This document shows, piece after piece, positions 1 to 9,734 of a stretch of DNA of 63,305 nt. This DNA comes from Gemmatales bacterium (lineage in GTDB: Bacteria; Planctomycetota; Planctomycetia; Gemmatales; HRBIN36). Numbering within the stretch: position 1 is the stretch's first letter; each line of letters begins with the position of its first letter. The notes beneath the pieces are model-generated. The model ran no database searches. It saw nothing but the letters and a program-made list of their open reading frames with translations, and was not told where the DNA came from. The DNA is taken from positions 1 through 63,305 of the forward strand of contig JANXCQ010000025.1 of NCBI GenBank assembly GCA_025060195.1, read 5' to 3'. The translations under genes were made by a program, and so were the position numbers.

Positions 1-316
1 CCTTATTGGCGGTGATCACGTCTTTGCCCGCCTCGAGGCTCTGCAAAATAAAGTGCCGCGCGGGTTCCAGCCCGCCAATCAGTTCGATGACCACCATTAC
101 CTGCGGATCCCGCAGCACCGTGCGAAAGTCGGTGGTGATGATGTCGCTGGGCAAGGCCACGCCGCGCGGTTTCGACGGGTCGCGCACCAGAACCCAGCGC
201 AATCGTAATGGCCGACCTGCCCGCCTAGATAGTCGCTCATTTTCTGTCAGCAGCAGTCGCGCCACACCACTACCGACCGTACCACAGCCCAAAAGCGCAA
301 TGCCGAGCGGTTCCAT
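1..316 (-). CDS. hom: Homoserine dehydrogenase, N-terminal part (runs off the window)
   Basis: The reverse strand opens with ATG at 316 and stays open to base 1, giving about 105 residues. The product begins MEPLGIALLGCGTVGSGVA, the glycine-rich Rossmann signature of homoserine dehydrogenase, and continues with LRWVLVRDPSKPRG, then VVIELIGGLEPAR and GKDVITANK, which match the conserved NAD(P)-binding and aspartate-semialdehyde-site blocks of that family. The enzyme reduces aspartate semialdehyde to homoserine in the cytoplasm, on the way to threonine and methionine. The catalytic and any ACT domains lie outside the window, so full length cannot be judged. No gene lies directly upstream on the same strand, so it probably has its own promoter in 317-652. 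Confidence 0.88.
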   Translation of the reverse strand, partial: MEPLGIALLGCGTVGSGVARLLLTENERLSRRAGRPLRLRWVLVRDPSKPRGVALPSDIITTDFRTVLRDPQVMVVIELIGGLEPARHFILQSLEAGKDVITANK

Positions 317-652
317 AAGAATAAGCTACCCTCCGAGGGGAAAATTTCCTTAATCAGGCAACTGTCCGTTCAAGCCCCCGAAAATTGTAGCACCTGCTGA
401 CTAACTGCGGCACATCAGCATCTTTACATCGCAGCGGCTACCGCAACAGCCCAGCCGAGGGCAACAATTGCGCTCGTAATGAACATGCCGATGCCAATTC
501 AACTCGTACTAAGGAACATGAGATTGCGATGCGTTCGGCTAAAGCTTAGTGATCGCGTTATATTAGTGGAACTGTCTCACACCCTTAGAGTGTATCCCAC
601 TAGCGACAACTCGAGATGCTAAGTAAGCGATTAAGTAGCTGTTATCTGGCCT
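317..652. other. Intergenic, no gene seen
   Basis: This 336-bp gap separates the homoserine dehydrogenase start from the 3' end of the kinase gene, both on the minus strand. I see no convincing ORF, tRNA, strong terminator or repeat. The promoter of the dehydrogenase gene is presumably here, but I cannot pick a confident -35/-10 pair. Confidence 0.5.
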
Positions 653-2567
653 TTAGAAGAAGAAGAAGTACCAAACGAGCGCGGCGATGACTGCCAGTAG
701 AAAGATAAGGACTAAGCAACCAAAAAGAGCACTTTCTTGTTTGGTCTTATCACTGAAATTATCCTCTAACACAGGCTTGACATCGTAATCTAAGAATATC
801 CCATAACTGTCATTGTTGCGACAAACGTTCTTGCGAGCGGTGCCTCCCGCGTTGCCGCGAAATGCGATGCCGCTTTCTTTATTAGCCTCACATCTGTTGC
901 CTTCGAGCAGAGGCTGTGCCTGTTCATTCACGCCGATGCCGTCTTTGCCGTTGTTCAGACAAACGTTGTTTCGGGCTGTGCCTCCAGCATTACCTATAGC
1001 AAATGCCGTTAGTTCCATTGCCCTCACAGTTGTTGCCTTCGAGCACGGGCTGCGCCTTGTCGCAGACTTCAATCCCATGGCAGCCATTATTTCGGCAGGT
1101 GTTGTTTTGGGCTGTGCCCCCAGCATTGTCGAAGTAACTGATACCATTGCCCCTATTTTCCTCGCAGATGTTGCTGTCGAGAACCGTCTGGGCATATTCT
1201 GAAACATGAATACCGTGCACCGCATTGCCGATGCACCGACAATTCCGCACTGTGGCCCGAACCACGCCATGTAACCACAGACCATTCCCACCCAATTTTT
1301 TCTCTTCACTCCAAACCGCACCTCGGAAGATGCAATCTTCCAGCTCGATAATTCCAGAATTGGCTTCAATGATATTCGCAGGCTGGTTACCTGAGTGAAT
1401 GACAGTGAGCTTGACTAATCGGAAACGCCCTCCCCCCTCATAGGCAAAGACCACTCGTTCCGCATCGCACGCGATAGTGGTTGTCTGTGAATCCGTGCCT
1501 TCGATAGTCAGGGCCTTGGTAATCCGAAGCGGTTGGGAGAGGCGATACGTCCCCGGTTCCAAAAGGATAACTCCTCCTTCAGGGACACGATCGACGGCTT
1601 CCGCTAGGGACTGCCCCGGCTTCACTACCAAGTGGGGATTTTTTCTCTCGGGTGCGTTTGCGGCCGGCGAATGCTCGCGCGGTTCTTCTTGGCCCTGGTC
1701 CAGCTCCCGAACCCAGGCGCGGGCTCCTTTTGGGAAACGACGCTGCGGGTCCGGTTGCAAGGCTAATTCGACCAGGGCTGCGTCGCTGCGACTCAGCCCA
1801 CGCAAATCCCATTCCCCTCGCCGTTGACGCTCAATCACAGCCACCGGCGAACTGTTCGGCTCCCCCGCACCAAATGGATGCCGACCAGTGGCCAAGTAGG
1901 CATACATCACCGCTAAGGCGTATAGGTCACAGGTCCGATGAATCTTTCCTTCCCATGCCTCTGGTGGAGCGTAGCCGACGGTGCCTGAGGGACCTGTGCT
2001 CAGGCGGGTCTGCGACAACGAAGCAAAGCGGGTCAAACCGAAGTCGGCCAACTTCACCTCGCCCTGGAAAAGCAGGCAATTCTCCGGCTTGATGTCCCGA
2101 TGATACAACCCGCGACCGTTCAGGAAATCAATCGCTTCTGCCAGGTGCCAGATGTAACGAATCAGCTTGTCGCGCGGGATGCCCGGCTGATTTTGCTGAC
2201 GGTAACTGTGCAAGAGTCGGGCTAAGTCGCGGACTGGCTCGTCGGCCAACTCCCAAACCGTCACCAGATATCCCAGCACTAGGTGGTAAGAAATCAGGCT
2301 GACCAACCGCGGATGAGTGATGAGTTGCAACTGGGCCAAGTCTTCGATGATTTGCTTTTCTTTGACCGCGGATTGTTCGGCTACTGGATCGAAACTGATG
2401 CGAACGGCGCGGAGCACGTTATTGACGCGGGCACGATAGACCTCACCGAACCCGCCTCGGCCCAGACGCTCCTCAAACTGCCAGCCTTGCTCGGCCAAAA
2501 CTTGCACGACGTGAGCGACACCCAATCCCGGCTTCTCTACTTGATCGTTTACGCCGAAATCGTTCAT
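653..2567 (-). CDS. Ser/Thr protein kinase with C-terminal beta-helix and membrane anchor, frameshifted
   Basis: The start at 2567 is chosen because a GGAGGAG box sits 8-9 bases upstream; a longer frame to 2657 has no such site. Residues about 30-290 form a Hanks-type kinase: LGRGGFGEVY loop near 35-44, HRDIKPEN near 156, DFG near 175 and a PPE-type activation segment end. The VAIK position reads AVR, so the usual ATP-anchoring lysine is arginine. Next come NosD-like right-handed beta-helix repeats (units ending in NAGGTA.NN.C) and a final hydrophobic anchor ending WYFFFF. Near 996-1000 the frame shifts: the first frame stops at TAA 990-992 after GICYR, while the repeats resume at GNAGGTARNN in another frame and run to 653. 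Losing two bases from a G run explains it. The kinase part is intact; a truncated soluble product or a sequencing error are both possible. Confidence 0.8.
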
Positions 2568-2925
2568 ACCTGGTGCTCCTCCAAGTTGTGTGAGGATTAC
2601 CACTATCAAGGTACTGCGCGGGCTGATTCGAGTCCACAATTCCCTGGCCGCATTCAACTACGGCCCCGCGCGTTGCAGGCCTAAAAACTTGCAGGCTTTC
2701 CACGCGACGTTTCAAACGGACACTCAGTTGGGATAGGCTCGTTTGCGAACCGGGCTTACTTGTGTGAATCACTTGACTGGCGCTTTTGTACGCTTCGATC
2801 CTCGTCGCTTGGAGAGCACGGAGGATACAGAGTCAATAACCATCGGTTTACTCGGGTAAGCAGGTCGAAGCGCGCCCGTGTTGCTGGAACCATCAAGCGA
2901 GCTTGTTCCCTGCAAGTTATGCTTG
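2568..2925. other. Intergenic, no gene seen
   Basis: About 360 bp lie between the start of the kinase gene and the stop codon of the large coiled-coil membrane protein gene; both are read leftward. The kinase ribosome binding site is at its left edge. I see no other convincing element. Confidence 0.4.
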
Positions 2926-5900
2926 TTACGGGCCAAGTTCTTCCTTTTGCCGCTTCTTGAACAGTTCCCGGAGCAATAGGTTGATTTTTTCCTGAGCCTT
3001 AATCAGGTCGCGGAGGATTTCCAGGGCCTTCGCATACTCGATGAGACCTTTGATTTCGTTGATAATTGCGCTGAAGCGTTCGATGAGCAGTCTCATCTGG
3101 AACACAGCGGGGTCGAACGTGGCCGATCGAACTGCTCGATATTCGTTGCGTAACCGTTGGGCCAACAGGCCGAGCGTTTCTTGGGCCAAGTCGAATTGGT
3201 CGCCTTCGCGGACGAGTTGTTCTAAGGGTCGGCAGATTTTTTCATCGAGGCGGTCGAGCTCTTTCTGCGGCACGCGGTTGAACCACAGTTCGCGGTAAAT
3301 GAGCCGCAGGTCGCGGATGATTTCCCGTTGCACGGTATCCCGGGCATCGACAACGGCTCGTTGGGCGTCTTCGGTGTCGCGGGCAAACCGCAAGGCTAAA
3401 TCTTCCGTGAGCGGTTGTTCGGCTTCGTTTCGCATCTTGACCAGTTGGTCGCGAATGCTGTTGAGCTTGGCCAAGATGTTATCGCAGCGGTCGCGGATTT
3501 CCTCTTCGCGTCGCGATTCTTCGATAAGGAGGTCGTCTTCGGTCACCACGTTGAACTCGAAGGCGGCGTGATACACCGTGCGCTGCGGTTCAGGACGTAA
3601 TTGGCCATCGGAGCCTACGGTCAGGCGATTATCTTGCGCTACAAGGCGCACCACCAGGCGATACGGTGGTGCCAACGGTTTGGTGATCATCTTCTTGGGG
3701 TTGTTCGGATCGGGTACGGTGACGTCGCGGGGCACCAGTTCGGTGAAGAGAAATTCGTCCGTATTGGTCAGGAAGGGAGCGCCTAACGGCCGCATTTCGT
3801 AGCGAAATTCGTGTTCCACCACCTGTTCGAACACTGGAGGCGGGTTGGTGGCGAACGCTCCCATAAATGGCGCTTGCAGGAGGACTGTCGGGGGCCAAGT
3901 TGCGTGGTTGCCTAAAGTGCGGAATGGCACTACCCGTGCGAGACTTCGTTGAGCTACACCTCCGCGCAACGTGCGCGGTTGAACCCAGCGTGCCCCGCCT
4001 TCGCCGGTGCCAAGTTCGAGATTTTCCAGGCGGTCGAGCATAATGACCGGACTGAAGGTGCGTAGCGGAATACGGGTCGGTGGCCCGAGTGGTTTGCCGT
4101 CGTTTTGAACCACGGTGACCTCATAGTACACTTCGGTCAAGCCGTTATCGTCTCGCACTAAGCCGCTGAAGGGGATGATGGCGCGCGGGGTGATGGCCTC
4201 CCGACGGACAACCTCAAAACTGGCATATTGGAACTCGGGTTCCTTATCTGGTTGCGGCACGATGGTCACGCGGCGCGAGTTTCTGATACCTTCCGTGTCG
4301 GTGAAACGGAGAACAAGGCGTAGTTCTTCGTTACCCAGAGGCCGTAGCCAAGCGGTGAATTGGTCTGTGTCAGGGGTAAATTCTAAGCGTTGCAAGTACG
4401 GGTTGGTCGTCTCTAATTGGTGGATGGTGTGGGCCAGGGCCGAGAAGGCCCAGGGGGAGGTTAGGTCGCCCAGCATGGTGTGGAAAAGGGCATGACTGGC
4501 GACATAGGCATACAGATCGGTCTCGCGTTGTTGCTGGAGTGCGATTTCGAGTGCTTGTAGGGGCTTGGTAGTTCGGCCCACGAGTCGGATTTGAGCGCCC
4601 AGCGGTGCGTCGAAGCGAATCTCTTGATTGCCTTCCAGGGCGACGCTTATCGGGCCGCGTTCCACCCAATCGTCGGACGCGTGCAAGTGGCCTGGTTCTA
4701 GCTGCCACCGAACCAGTTCTCGCAACGCCGGCAGGGGACGTACTTCGATGTAGTACCAAGGAGTGACAGCGTCGCCGGCAAACACACGGAAGCGCCGTGG
4801 TCGTTCGATGCGGCGAAATTCATAGCGATAGTGGAAGCTGCCAGGAGAACGATTGACGGGCAGACGTTCTGTCTGAGCCCGTATGCGACGCCGTTCCTCT
4901 TCGGTGAGCAACTCCTGGTATTCCAGGGTAACCTGGTCATAAACTCGGAGCCGACGAAAGTAGATACGGCGCCCCCAGTGACGTTGCTCCGCACGACGAC
5001 GGAGTTCCTCGAAGAGTTGGCCCAACTGGGCGTTAACCGCGCGCCCTAAGCCGATGATAGAGAATTGGTCGGTCAGCTGTACCAATCGCCGTTCCAGTTC
5101 CGCCGCCGATAGCCCCTGCCAACTGGCAGGCAGGTGACGATACTCCGCAGCCGACCAAGTCAGCGGGGGTACATGTTCAGCTAGACCAGCATTCCAAACA
5201 ATTTGTTGTATGACATTACTGGAAATTAATGGCACGGGCAGCGGGGACTGGGCCGAGAGATAAGCCCACCAGGCGTCTTCCGCACCAATAGGTGGTCTGC
5301 GCAAGGTTTCTAACCGCGAGCGAATTTCCTCTTGGCTGAGGCGACGAACTAACTGAAGATGTTCATAGATTTGGGCGGCGGAATAACTATGCCAAGCCGA
5401 AGGGAGCCAGGCGAGGATTTCGTCGTCGGGTTGCACCGTGTCGCGTTGCGTATCGCTCACCTGAGCGAGCCGGCCCTCGAGGCGAGGTAATAGGTAGGCA
5501 ATGACGGCACGCCCTAGTTCGCCCAAATGTTCGAGGGCTTCGGCGCGGAGTTGCTGGGCGGACATGGCTTGGTGGCGTGCTTCGACTTCATCGAGGGTTA
5601 GCTGGCGCCAAGATTCCGGCAATAATTCCATCCAGGCGCGGGAACTGACTGGCGGCTGTAATTCCCAGAATTTGGCGCGTTCTGCGGCGAAGACGTCATT
5701 GCTTTCCTGGGACGTGGGAAAGATGTCCGACCAGAGAGCGGGACGCCATCCGCTTGGGTAATCGGGATGATCGGTTCGTACCACGTTGACCCAGGCGTGA
5801 ATGCGGATGGGCATTTCGCCACCGCTGGGTACACCTCGTACAGGTTGGCGGGCAAAGTCGGGCAACACTAGCATCGTGCGTACCGGCCAGTGCCGATTGA

Positions 5901-6534
5901 GCCAGGCGACGTTGCGTTCCCAGCAAGTGGCCGACCATTCCGTAGCAAAATAGCTCAACGCGGCCAAGGTGGCCCAAAGTCCCATTGCCTCGAGCAAAAG
6001 ACGCCGCAGACGAGGCCAATTGAAAACGGCGCTCACAGGGATGTGCTGGAGTCGCTCCTCGGCTGTGCGGGCGGTGTATTCGACCAGCAAGTAGGAATAG
6101 CCGTAGCGTTCCGCGGTTCGCGGATCGGCTAACTCGACGGCAGTGACCAGGCGTTCTTCCAGCACTTGCGGAAAGCGTCGCTCCAACACCAGAGCTAACG
6201 CTTCGGGCCGAAACGACACGAGTAAACGATAAACCAGTCGGTAACCCACGAGGTATATCAGACCGGTGAAAAGCAACAGCCACCAAAAGCCGCGGAATAG
6301 GAAAATGGTTGCGGCAGAACCGTCGCGGATATAGTCAAGCCCAAAGACCAGGAATAAGCCGAAGTCCACCGCGAACAACGCCCAAAACCATAACGCGGCA
6401 GCGATAATGGCCTGTAAGACAACCTCGGTTACAATATAAGCGCGAATGCCACGACGAAGCCGTTGCAGCGATCGACGGATCGTGGGACGTTCAGTCCCGG
6501 CAACTTCCGCAGCTGAAGTTTGCATGGTAGCCAT
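2926..6534 (-). CDS. Giant membrane protein with C-terminal coiled coil (DUF4175-like), last gene of the MoxR/vWA operon
   Basis: About 1202 residues. The ATG at 6534 is preferred over an in-frame GTG at 6543 because AGGTGA lies about 6 bases upstream. The N-terminus has two or three hydrophobic helices (about residues 30-60, 75-105 and 180-200), followed by a very long, mostly extracytoplasmic region rich in beta-type sequence with motifs such as EVYYEVTVV, and a charged, helical, coiled-coil tail (about 1020-1200) rich in E, R, Q and L. Overall arrangement and operon position resemble the large DUF4175-type proteins that follow vWA genes in many bacteria. I assign the family by architecture only. 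It ends the operon moxR, DUF58, BatA, vWA, this gene, so it likely acts with those proteins at the inner membrane; its biochemical role is unknown. Confidence 0.7.
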   Translation of the reverse strand: MATMQTSAAEVAGTERPTIRRSLQRLRRGIRAYIVTEVVLQAIIAAALWFWALFAVDFGLFLVFGLDYIRDGSAATIFLFRGFWWLLLFTGLIYLVGYRLVYRLLVSFRPEALALVLERRFPQVLEERLVTAVELADPRTAERYGYSYLLVEYTARTAEERLQHIPVSAVFNWPRLRRLLLEAMGLWATLAALSYFATEWSATCWERNVAWLNRHWPVRTMLVLPDFARQPVRGVPSGGEMPIRIHAWVNVVRTDHPDYPSGWRPALWSDIFPTSQESNDVFAAERAKFWELQPPVSSRAWMELLPESWRQLTLDEVEARHQAMSAQQLRAEALEHLGELGRAVIAYLLPRLEGRLAQVSDTQRDTVQPDDEILAWLPSAWHSYSAAQIYEHLQLVRRLSQEEIRSRLETLRRPPIGAEDAWWAYLSAQSPLPVPLISSNVIQQIVWNAGLAEHVPPLTWSAAEYRHLPASWQGLSAAELERRLVQLTDQFSIIGLGRAVNAQLGQLFEELRRRAEQRHWGRRIYFRRLRVYDQVTLEYQELLTEEERRRIRAQTERLPVNRSPGSFHYRYEFRRIERPRRFRVFAGDAVTPWYYIEVRPLPALRELVRWQLEPGHLHASDDWVERGPISVALEGNQEIRFDAPLGAQIRLVGRTTKPLQALEIALQQQRETDLYAYVASHALFHTMLGDLTSPWAFSALAHTIHQLETTNPYLQRLEFTPDTDQFTAWLRPLGNEELRLVLRFTDTEGIRNSRRVTIVPQPDKEPEFQYASFEVVRREAITPRAIIPFSGLVRDDNGLTEVYYEVTVVQNDGKPLGPPTRIPLRTFSPVIMLDRLENLELGTGEGGARWVQPRTLRGGVAQRSLARVVPFRTLGNHATWPPTVLLQAPFMGAFATNPPPVFEQVVEHEFRYEMRPLGAPFLTNTDEFLFTELVPRDVTVPDPNNPKKMITKPLAPPYRLVVRLVAQDNRLTVGSDGQLRPEPQRTVYHAAFEFNVVTEDDLLIEESRREEEIRDRCDNILAKLNSIRDQLVKMRNEAEQPLTEDLALRFARDTEDAQRAVVDARDTVQREIIRDLRLIYRELWFNRVPQKELDRLDEKICRPLEQLVREGDQFDLAQETLGLLAQRLRNEYRAVRSATFDPAVFQMRLLIERFSAIINEIKGLIEYAKALEILRDLIKAQEKINLLLRELFKKRQKEELGP

Positions 6535-6602
6535 GACGTTCACCTGACTCTGTCGGGTGCAAAAATAGACTCTGCTTCAGCCCAGGGGCTTGGGGGCTCA
6601 GT

Positions 6603-9600
6603 TCACGCCAGGCGGAGTAATTTACGGGTAAGCCATTCTGCCGACAAAATCGTTACGACCACGACGAGCGCCCAGGGTGGGCCCCGAGTTTCGCGGGGTT
6701 GCTCCGCCGGACCCCAGAGCGACCGGAAGTAGAACCAGAGATAGTCGAAACCTTTATCCCAGATGTCTAGGACGCGCCCCTCGGCTCGCGACTCGACGGT
6801 GATCGACTCGAGCACGTCGGGGATGGTGTGGGCGTCGTCTAAAGTGAGGAAAAGTCGCCGTACTTCGTTCTCTGGCGTCCAGTCGGTAGCGCCTTCGCCT
6901 TGTTCGCGCAGTTGCTCGCGTAGGGCATGTTCGGCACGTTCCAGGGCACTGAACAAGGCAGTATTCTGTCGTGCCGATTCGCTCAGTTCGGTGGCCTCGC
7001 TGGCGAGCCTATGCAAGGCTAAGTAATCGGGACGGGTAAAATCGCGCTCGGGGTCGCTGCGTGTTACTTCGAAATCCCCTTCCAGCACATCAATGGAACC
7101 GGGAATAGGCACTTGCACACGATAACGACCCGCCCGAGGCATCTGAACGCGACCGATGAACCATCCCGGACGCCCAGGGTCAGCACGCATGGGTAAGCCG
7201 CGCGTCCACTCAGCGGGCACTTCCTCCGATTCGCTGGTCAGCGGCTTGATCCGCATAGGGACAGCAACATTCGCCGTCAAGGGACGCATTTCCTGGTCGT
7301 ACAACTGCGCTTCGACTTCGACGACGTCGCCTTCCCTGTAGCGAGTTCCGACAACGAGTAGGCCTCGCCGAGTGCCCCGGCTGGGGTCGCCTTTGCCCAT
7401 ATAGCGGATGAGTTTTGTCCAGAATCTTTCGTAATAGCGTTCCTTGTAACTACGGAGTCGCCAGATTTCAGGCGAGCCGATGAAGAACACCGGTCCCTTG
7501 CCCACCCGGTGCATGACAAAGAACGGCTGGAGCTGTCCCGGTTGAGGACCTTCGGGACTGGTGACATAGCGTGGGTCGGGATCGCCGTAGCGGGCTAAGA
7601 CGCTCGCCGCCCCTTTCACCTGCAAAATCGGGCTGAATGAGAAGAATCCGCGCCGCGAAGGTTCCAAGGCCCGACCTTGGGCCGAGCGGCGGCGTTCGCC
7701 TGGCTTCGGCTCCTCAGTTTCTTGCCAGAAGAATTGTTCCCAGGCTTCGCGCCAAGTATCGGGTAATTGGCTAGACTCTTGGTCGTCGATGAGATTGAAG
7801 AACGGCATCGTGGCGGCCGCAGGTTCCCAGTTGACGGCCCAGGGCTCGCGGGCAATCCGGTCGAGAATTTGCACGGATAAGCGCGTGTTATCCAATACGA
7901 CAGGGAGGAGGAACCGAATCGCTTCCGCCTCTTTATCTCGTGCCAGATGGAAAGTATGCACCGGCCCTGCAACGTAAATAAAACCGCCTGCGAATTCGGT
8001 GACCCAACGACGGAGATTTTCCTGGGAAGAGACGGGCACGCGCCGCCAGTCCAGGTCTAGGGCCACTACGACATCGTAATTGCCCAAGTTATACGGGTCA
8101 TCGTCGCGGTCGCGTAAGCTATCGGGAAAAGCGGTCAGCAATCGCCGCGGATCGACGTCTTGAACGCTTTCCCGTGCGGCGCTTTGCAGGTAAATGGAGA
8201 GGTCGAATTTTTCGGGCTCCCGCACTAGGGCGGTGCGCAGAAACTGATACTCGCGCATGGGCGAACTGGCACAGAGTAAGACGTTGAGTTTGCGGTCTTC
8301 GACTTGGACTTGAACCGGCTTTTCGGTGAGGTTGTCGCTGTGCGCCCGCTCGCCAGGCATTGGTTGCACGCGCGCCCAAAAGCGGAATGTACCTTTGAGT
8401 TTTTCTAAATTGCGATACACAAATTGATCGCTGGCCAGGGCCACACGACCTGCCGCTGACTGTAAGCGAACCTCCTTTTTCTCGACGACTTCAGGCCGGT
8501 CCTGGTCAGGCTTTTGCGCGAGCAAGGTTACTTGCACCACGGTACCGGGCGGGACGTTTTCCCCTTCGACCACGAACCGTAACGGAAACTCGTCCTCCGG
8601 CTGTACTCGCGTCGGACCAAGTAAATCGACCAGGCGTAGGTTACTCGTTTCGTAATGTTGGCCAACGCCGACGGTGAAAACCGGAATCCCAAACTTTTTC
8701 GCCTCGGCTAATGCTTGGGCCATTTCCTGGGCTGAGCCCGCGTTAAAACGTCCATCGCTGAAAATAATCACCCCTTTGACCAGATTGTTGCTCTCCCGCC
8801 GAATCAGGTCTAGTAAGGCCGAACCGCCATTCGTGCGTTGCGGTAGAGTGGTCTCGGTCTGACGATACTGGGCTAAGGCTTGCTCCAGTTCACGAAGCAC
8901 TTCGGGTCGTCGGCGTTCGCGAACTTCAAGTTCCGCTGTGTCCAGAGCGACCAGTTCCGACGCTTTTTTGCGAAGCGTGTCGAGCACAGCCGAAGGAATC
9001 GGCGTTACTAAGCTCGGAGCGCGACCAACGGTCAGGAACGGTGTCAGGTCACGGCGGACAAAATCAGCTAATTGCTGGCGTATCTCTTGCTGGACCTCAG
9101 GCGGCAGGTCGTCCCACCGTTCGACTCGAGCTTGGCTTATGCGATCCCGCAGGGCGGGTAAAGTCAATTGATCCTGGGTATCGAGCCGAACGCCGAATCG
9201 GTATATCGTTACTGGGTTCTTGGCCAAGATACGCGCTAAGAAATCTGCAGCAGCTCGGTTTGTCACAGACGTTTGCCCCGGGTCTAACCAGCGCAGCACC
9301 AGTTCTTGCCGCGTCGGACGATCGCGGTCTGGTTCTTCACCAAGTGGCGTGTCGCTTGTGTGCATACTCTCGGAAACGTCGAAAAGCAGGACGATATTTG
9401 AATGCCTTTCCCGAATTTCCACTTCCCGAATCGCAGGTAATAACCAGACGAAGAGCAGGACAAGGATGGTCAGGATACGCAGGGCGGCCAGAAACAAGGC
9501 CCACTTTTGTCCGACGGTTTGACCTTCGCGGCGATACCAGCGCACCACCAGAAAAATGGCCACCAGCGCTAACACTACGCCGAACGCTACCAAGATGCCG

Positions 9601-9728
9601 GGCGTGACCCATTCGAATAAGGGCACGTCGGCTAAGCGAATTTCGCTGGTTGGACGACCAAAAAGCTCGGGGGGGTCAGTCCAACGTCGGAAAATGTGTT
9701 CGGTGGAGATTTTAGTTTCCTGGTTCAT
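6603..9728 (-). CDS. Membrane-anchored von Willebrand factor A protein with GATase-like region
   Basis: About 1041 residues. Two N-terminal transmembrane helices (about 35-60 and 75-100) precede a vWA domain with a MIDAS motif DVSES near residue 117 and the supporting IIFSDGRFN strand near 320. Later segments with NYDVVVALDLDW and GGFIYVAGP resemble the class-I glutamine-amidotransferase-like fold often found in these proteins, but no catalytic Cys-His-Glu triad is evident. A C-terminal helix (ALVVVVTILSAEWL) gives a last membrane anchor. It lies 6 bases downstream of the BatA-type gene, so the two are almost certainly co-transcribed and translationally coupled. vWA proteins of MoxR operons bind metal-dependent protein ligands and are thought to help assemble envelope complexes; the substrate here is unknown. 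Confidence 0.8.
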   Translation of the reverse strand: MNQETKISTEHIFRRWTDPPELFGRPTSEIRLADVPLFEWVTPGILVAFGVVLALVAIFLVVRWYRREGQTVGQKWALFLAALRILTILVLLFVWLLPAIREVEIRERHSNIVLLFDVSESMHTSDTPLGEEPDRDRPTRQELVLRWLDPGQTSVTNRAAADFLARILAKNPVTIYRFGVRLDTQDQLTLPALRDRISQARVERWDDLPPEVQQEIRQQLADFVRRDLTPFLTVGRAPSLVTPIPSAVLDTLRKKASELVALDTAELEVRERRRPEVLRELEQALAQYRQTETTLPQRTNGGSALLDLIRRESNNLVKGVIIFSDGRFNAGSAQEMAQALAEAKKFGIPVFTVGVGQHYETSNLRLVDLLGPTRVQPEDEFPLRFVVEGENVPPGTVVQVTLLAQKPDQDRPEVVEKKEVRLQSAAGRVALASDQFVYRNLEKLKGTFRFWARVQPMPGERAHSDNLTEKPVQVQVEDRKLNVLLCASSPMREYQFLRTALVREPEKFDLSIYLQSAARESVQDVDPRRLLTAFPDSLRDRDDDPYNLGNYDVVVALDLDWRRVPVSSQENLRRWVTEFAGGFIYVAGPVHTFHLARDKEAEAIRFLLPVVLDNTRLSVQILDRIAREPWAVNWEPAAATMPFFNLIDDQESSQLPDTWREAWEQFFWQETEEPKPGERRRSAQGRALEPSRRGFFSFSPILQVKGAASVLARYGDPDPRYVTSPEGPQPGQLQPFFVMHRVGKGPVFFIGSPEIWRLRSYKERYYERFWTKLIRYMGKGDPSRGTRRGLLVVGTRYREGDVVEVEAQLYDQEMRPLTANVAVPMRIKPLTSESEEVPAEWTRGLPMRADPGRPGWFIGRVQMPRAGRYRVQVPIPGSIDVLEGDFEVTRSDPERDFTRPDYLALHRLASEATELSESARQNTALFSALERAEHALREQLREQGEGATDWTPENEVRRLFLTLDDAHTIPDVLESITVESRAEGRVLDIWDKGFDYLWFYFRSLWGPAEQPRETRGPPWALVVVVTILSAEWLTRKLLRLA

Positions 9729-9734
9729 AGCAGC

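Noticed and set aside
813..1202. Plus-strand gene opposite the beta-helix
   Set aside because: It is a shadow of the repeated minus-strand coding sequence, with no ribosome binding site or family.
2759..2770. Second copy of the MITE end (CTTGTGTGAAT)
   Set aside because: Only 11 bases match and there is no inverted partner about 200 bp away; chance cannot be excluded.
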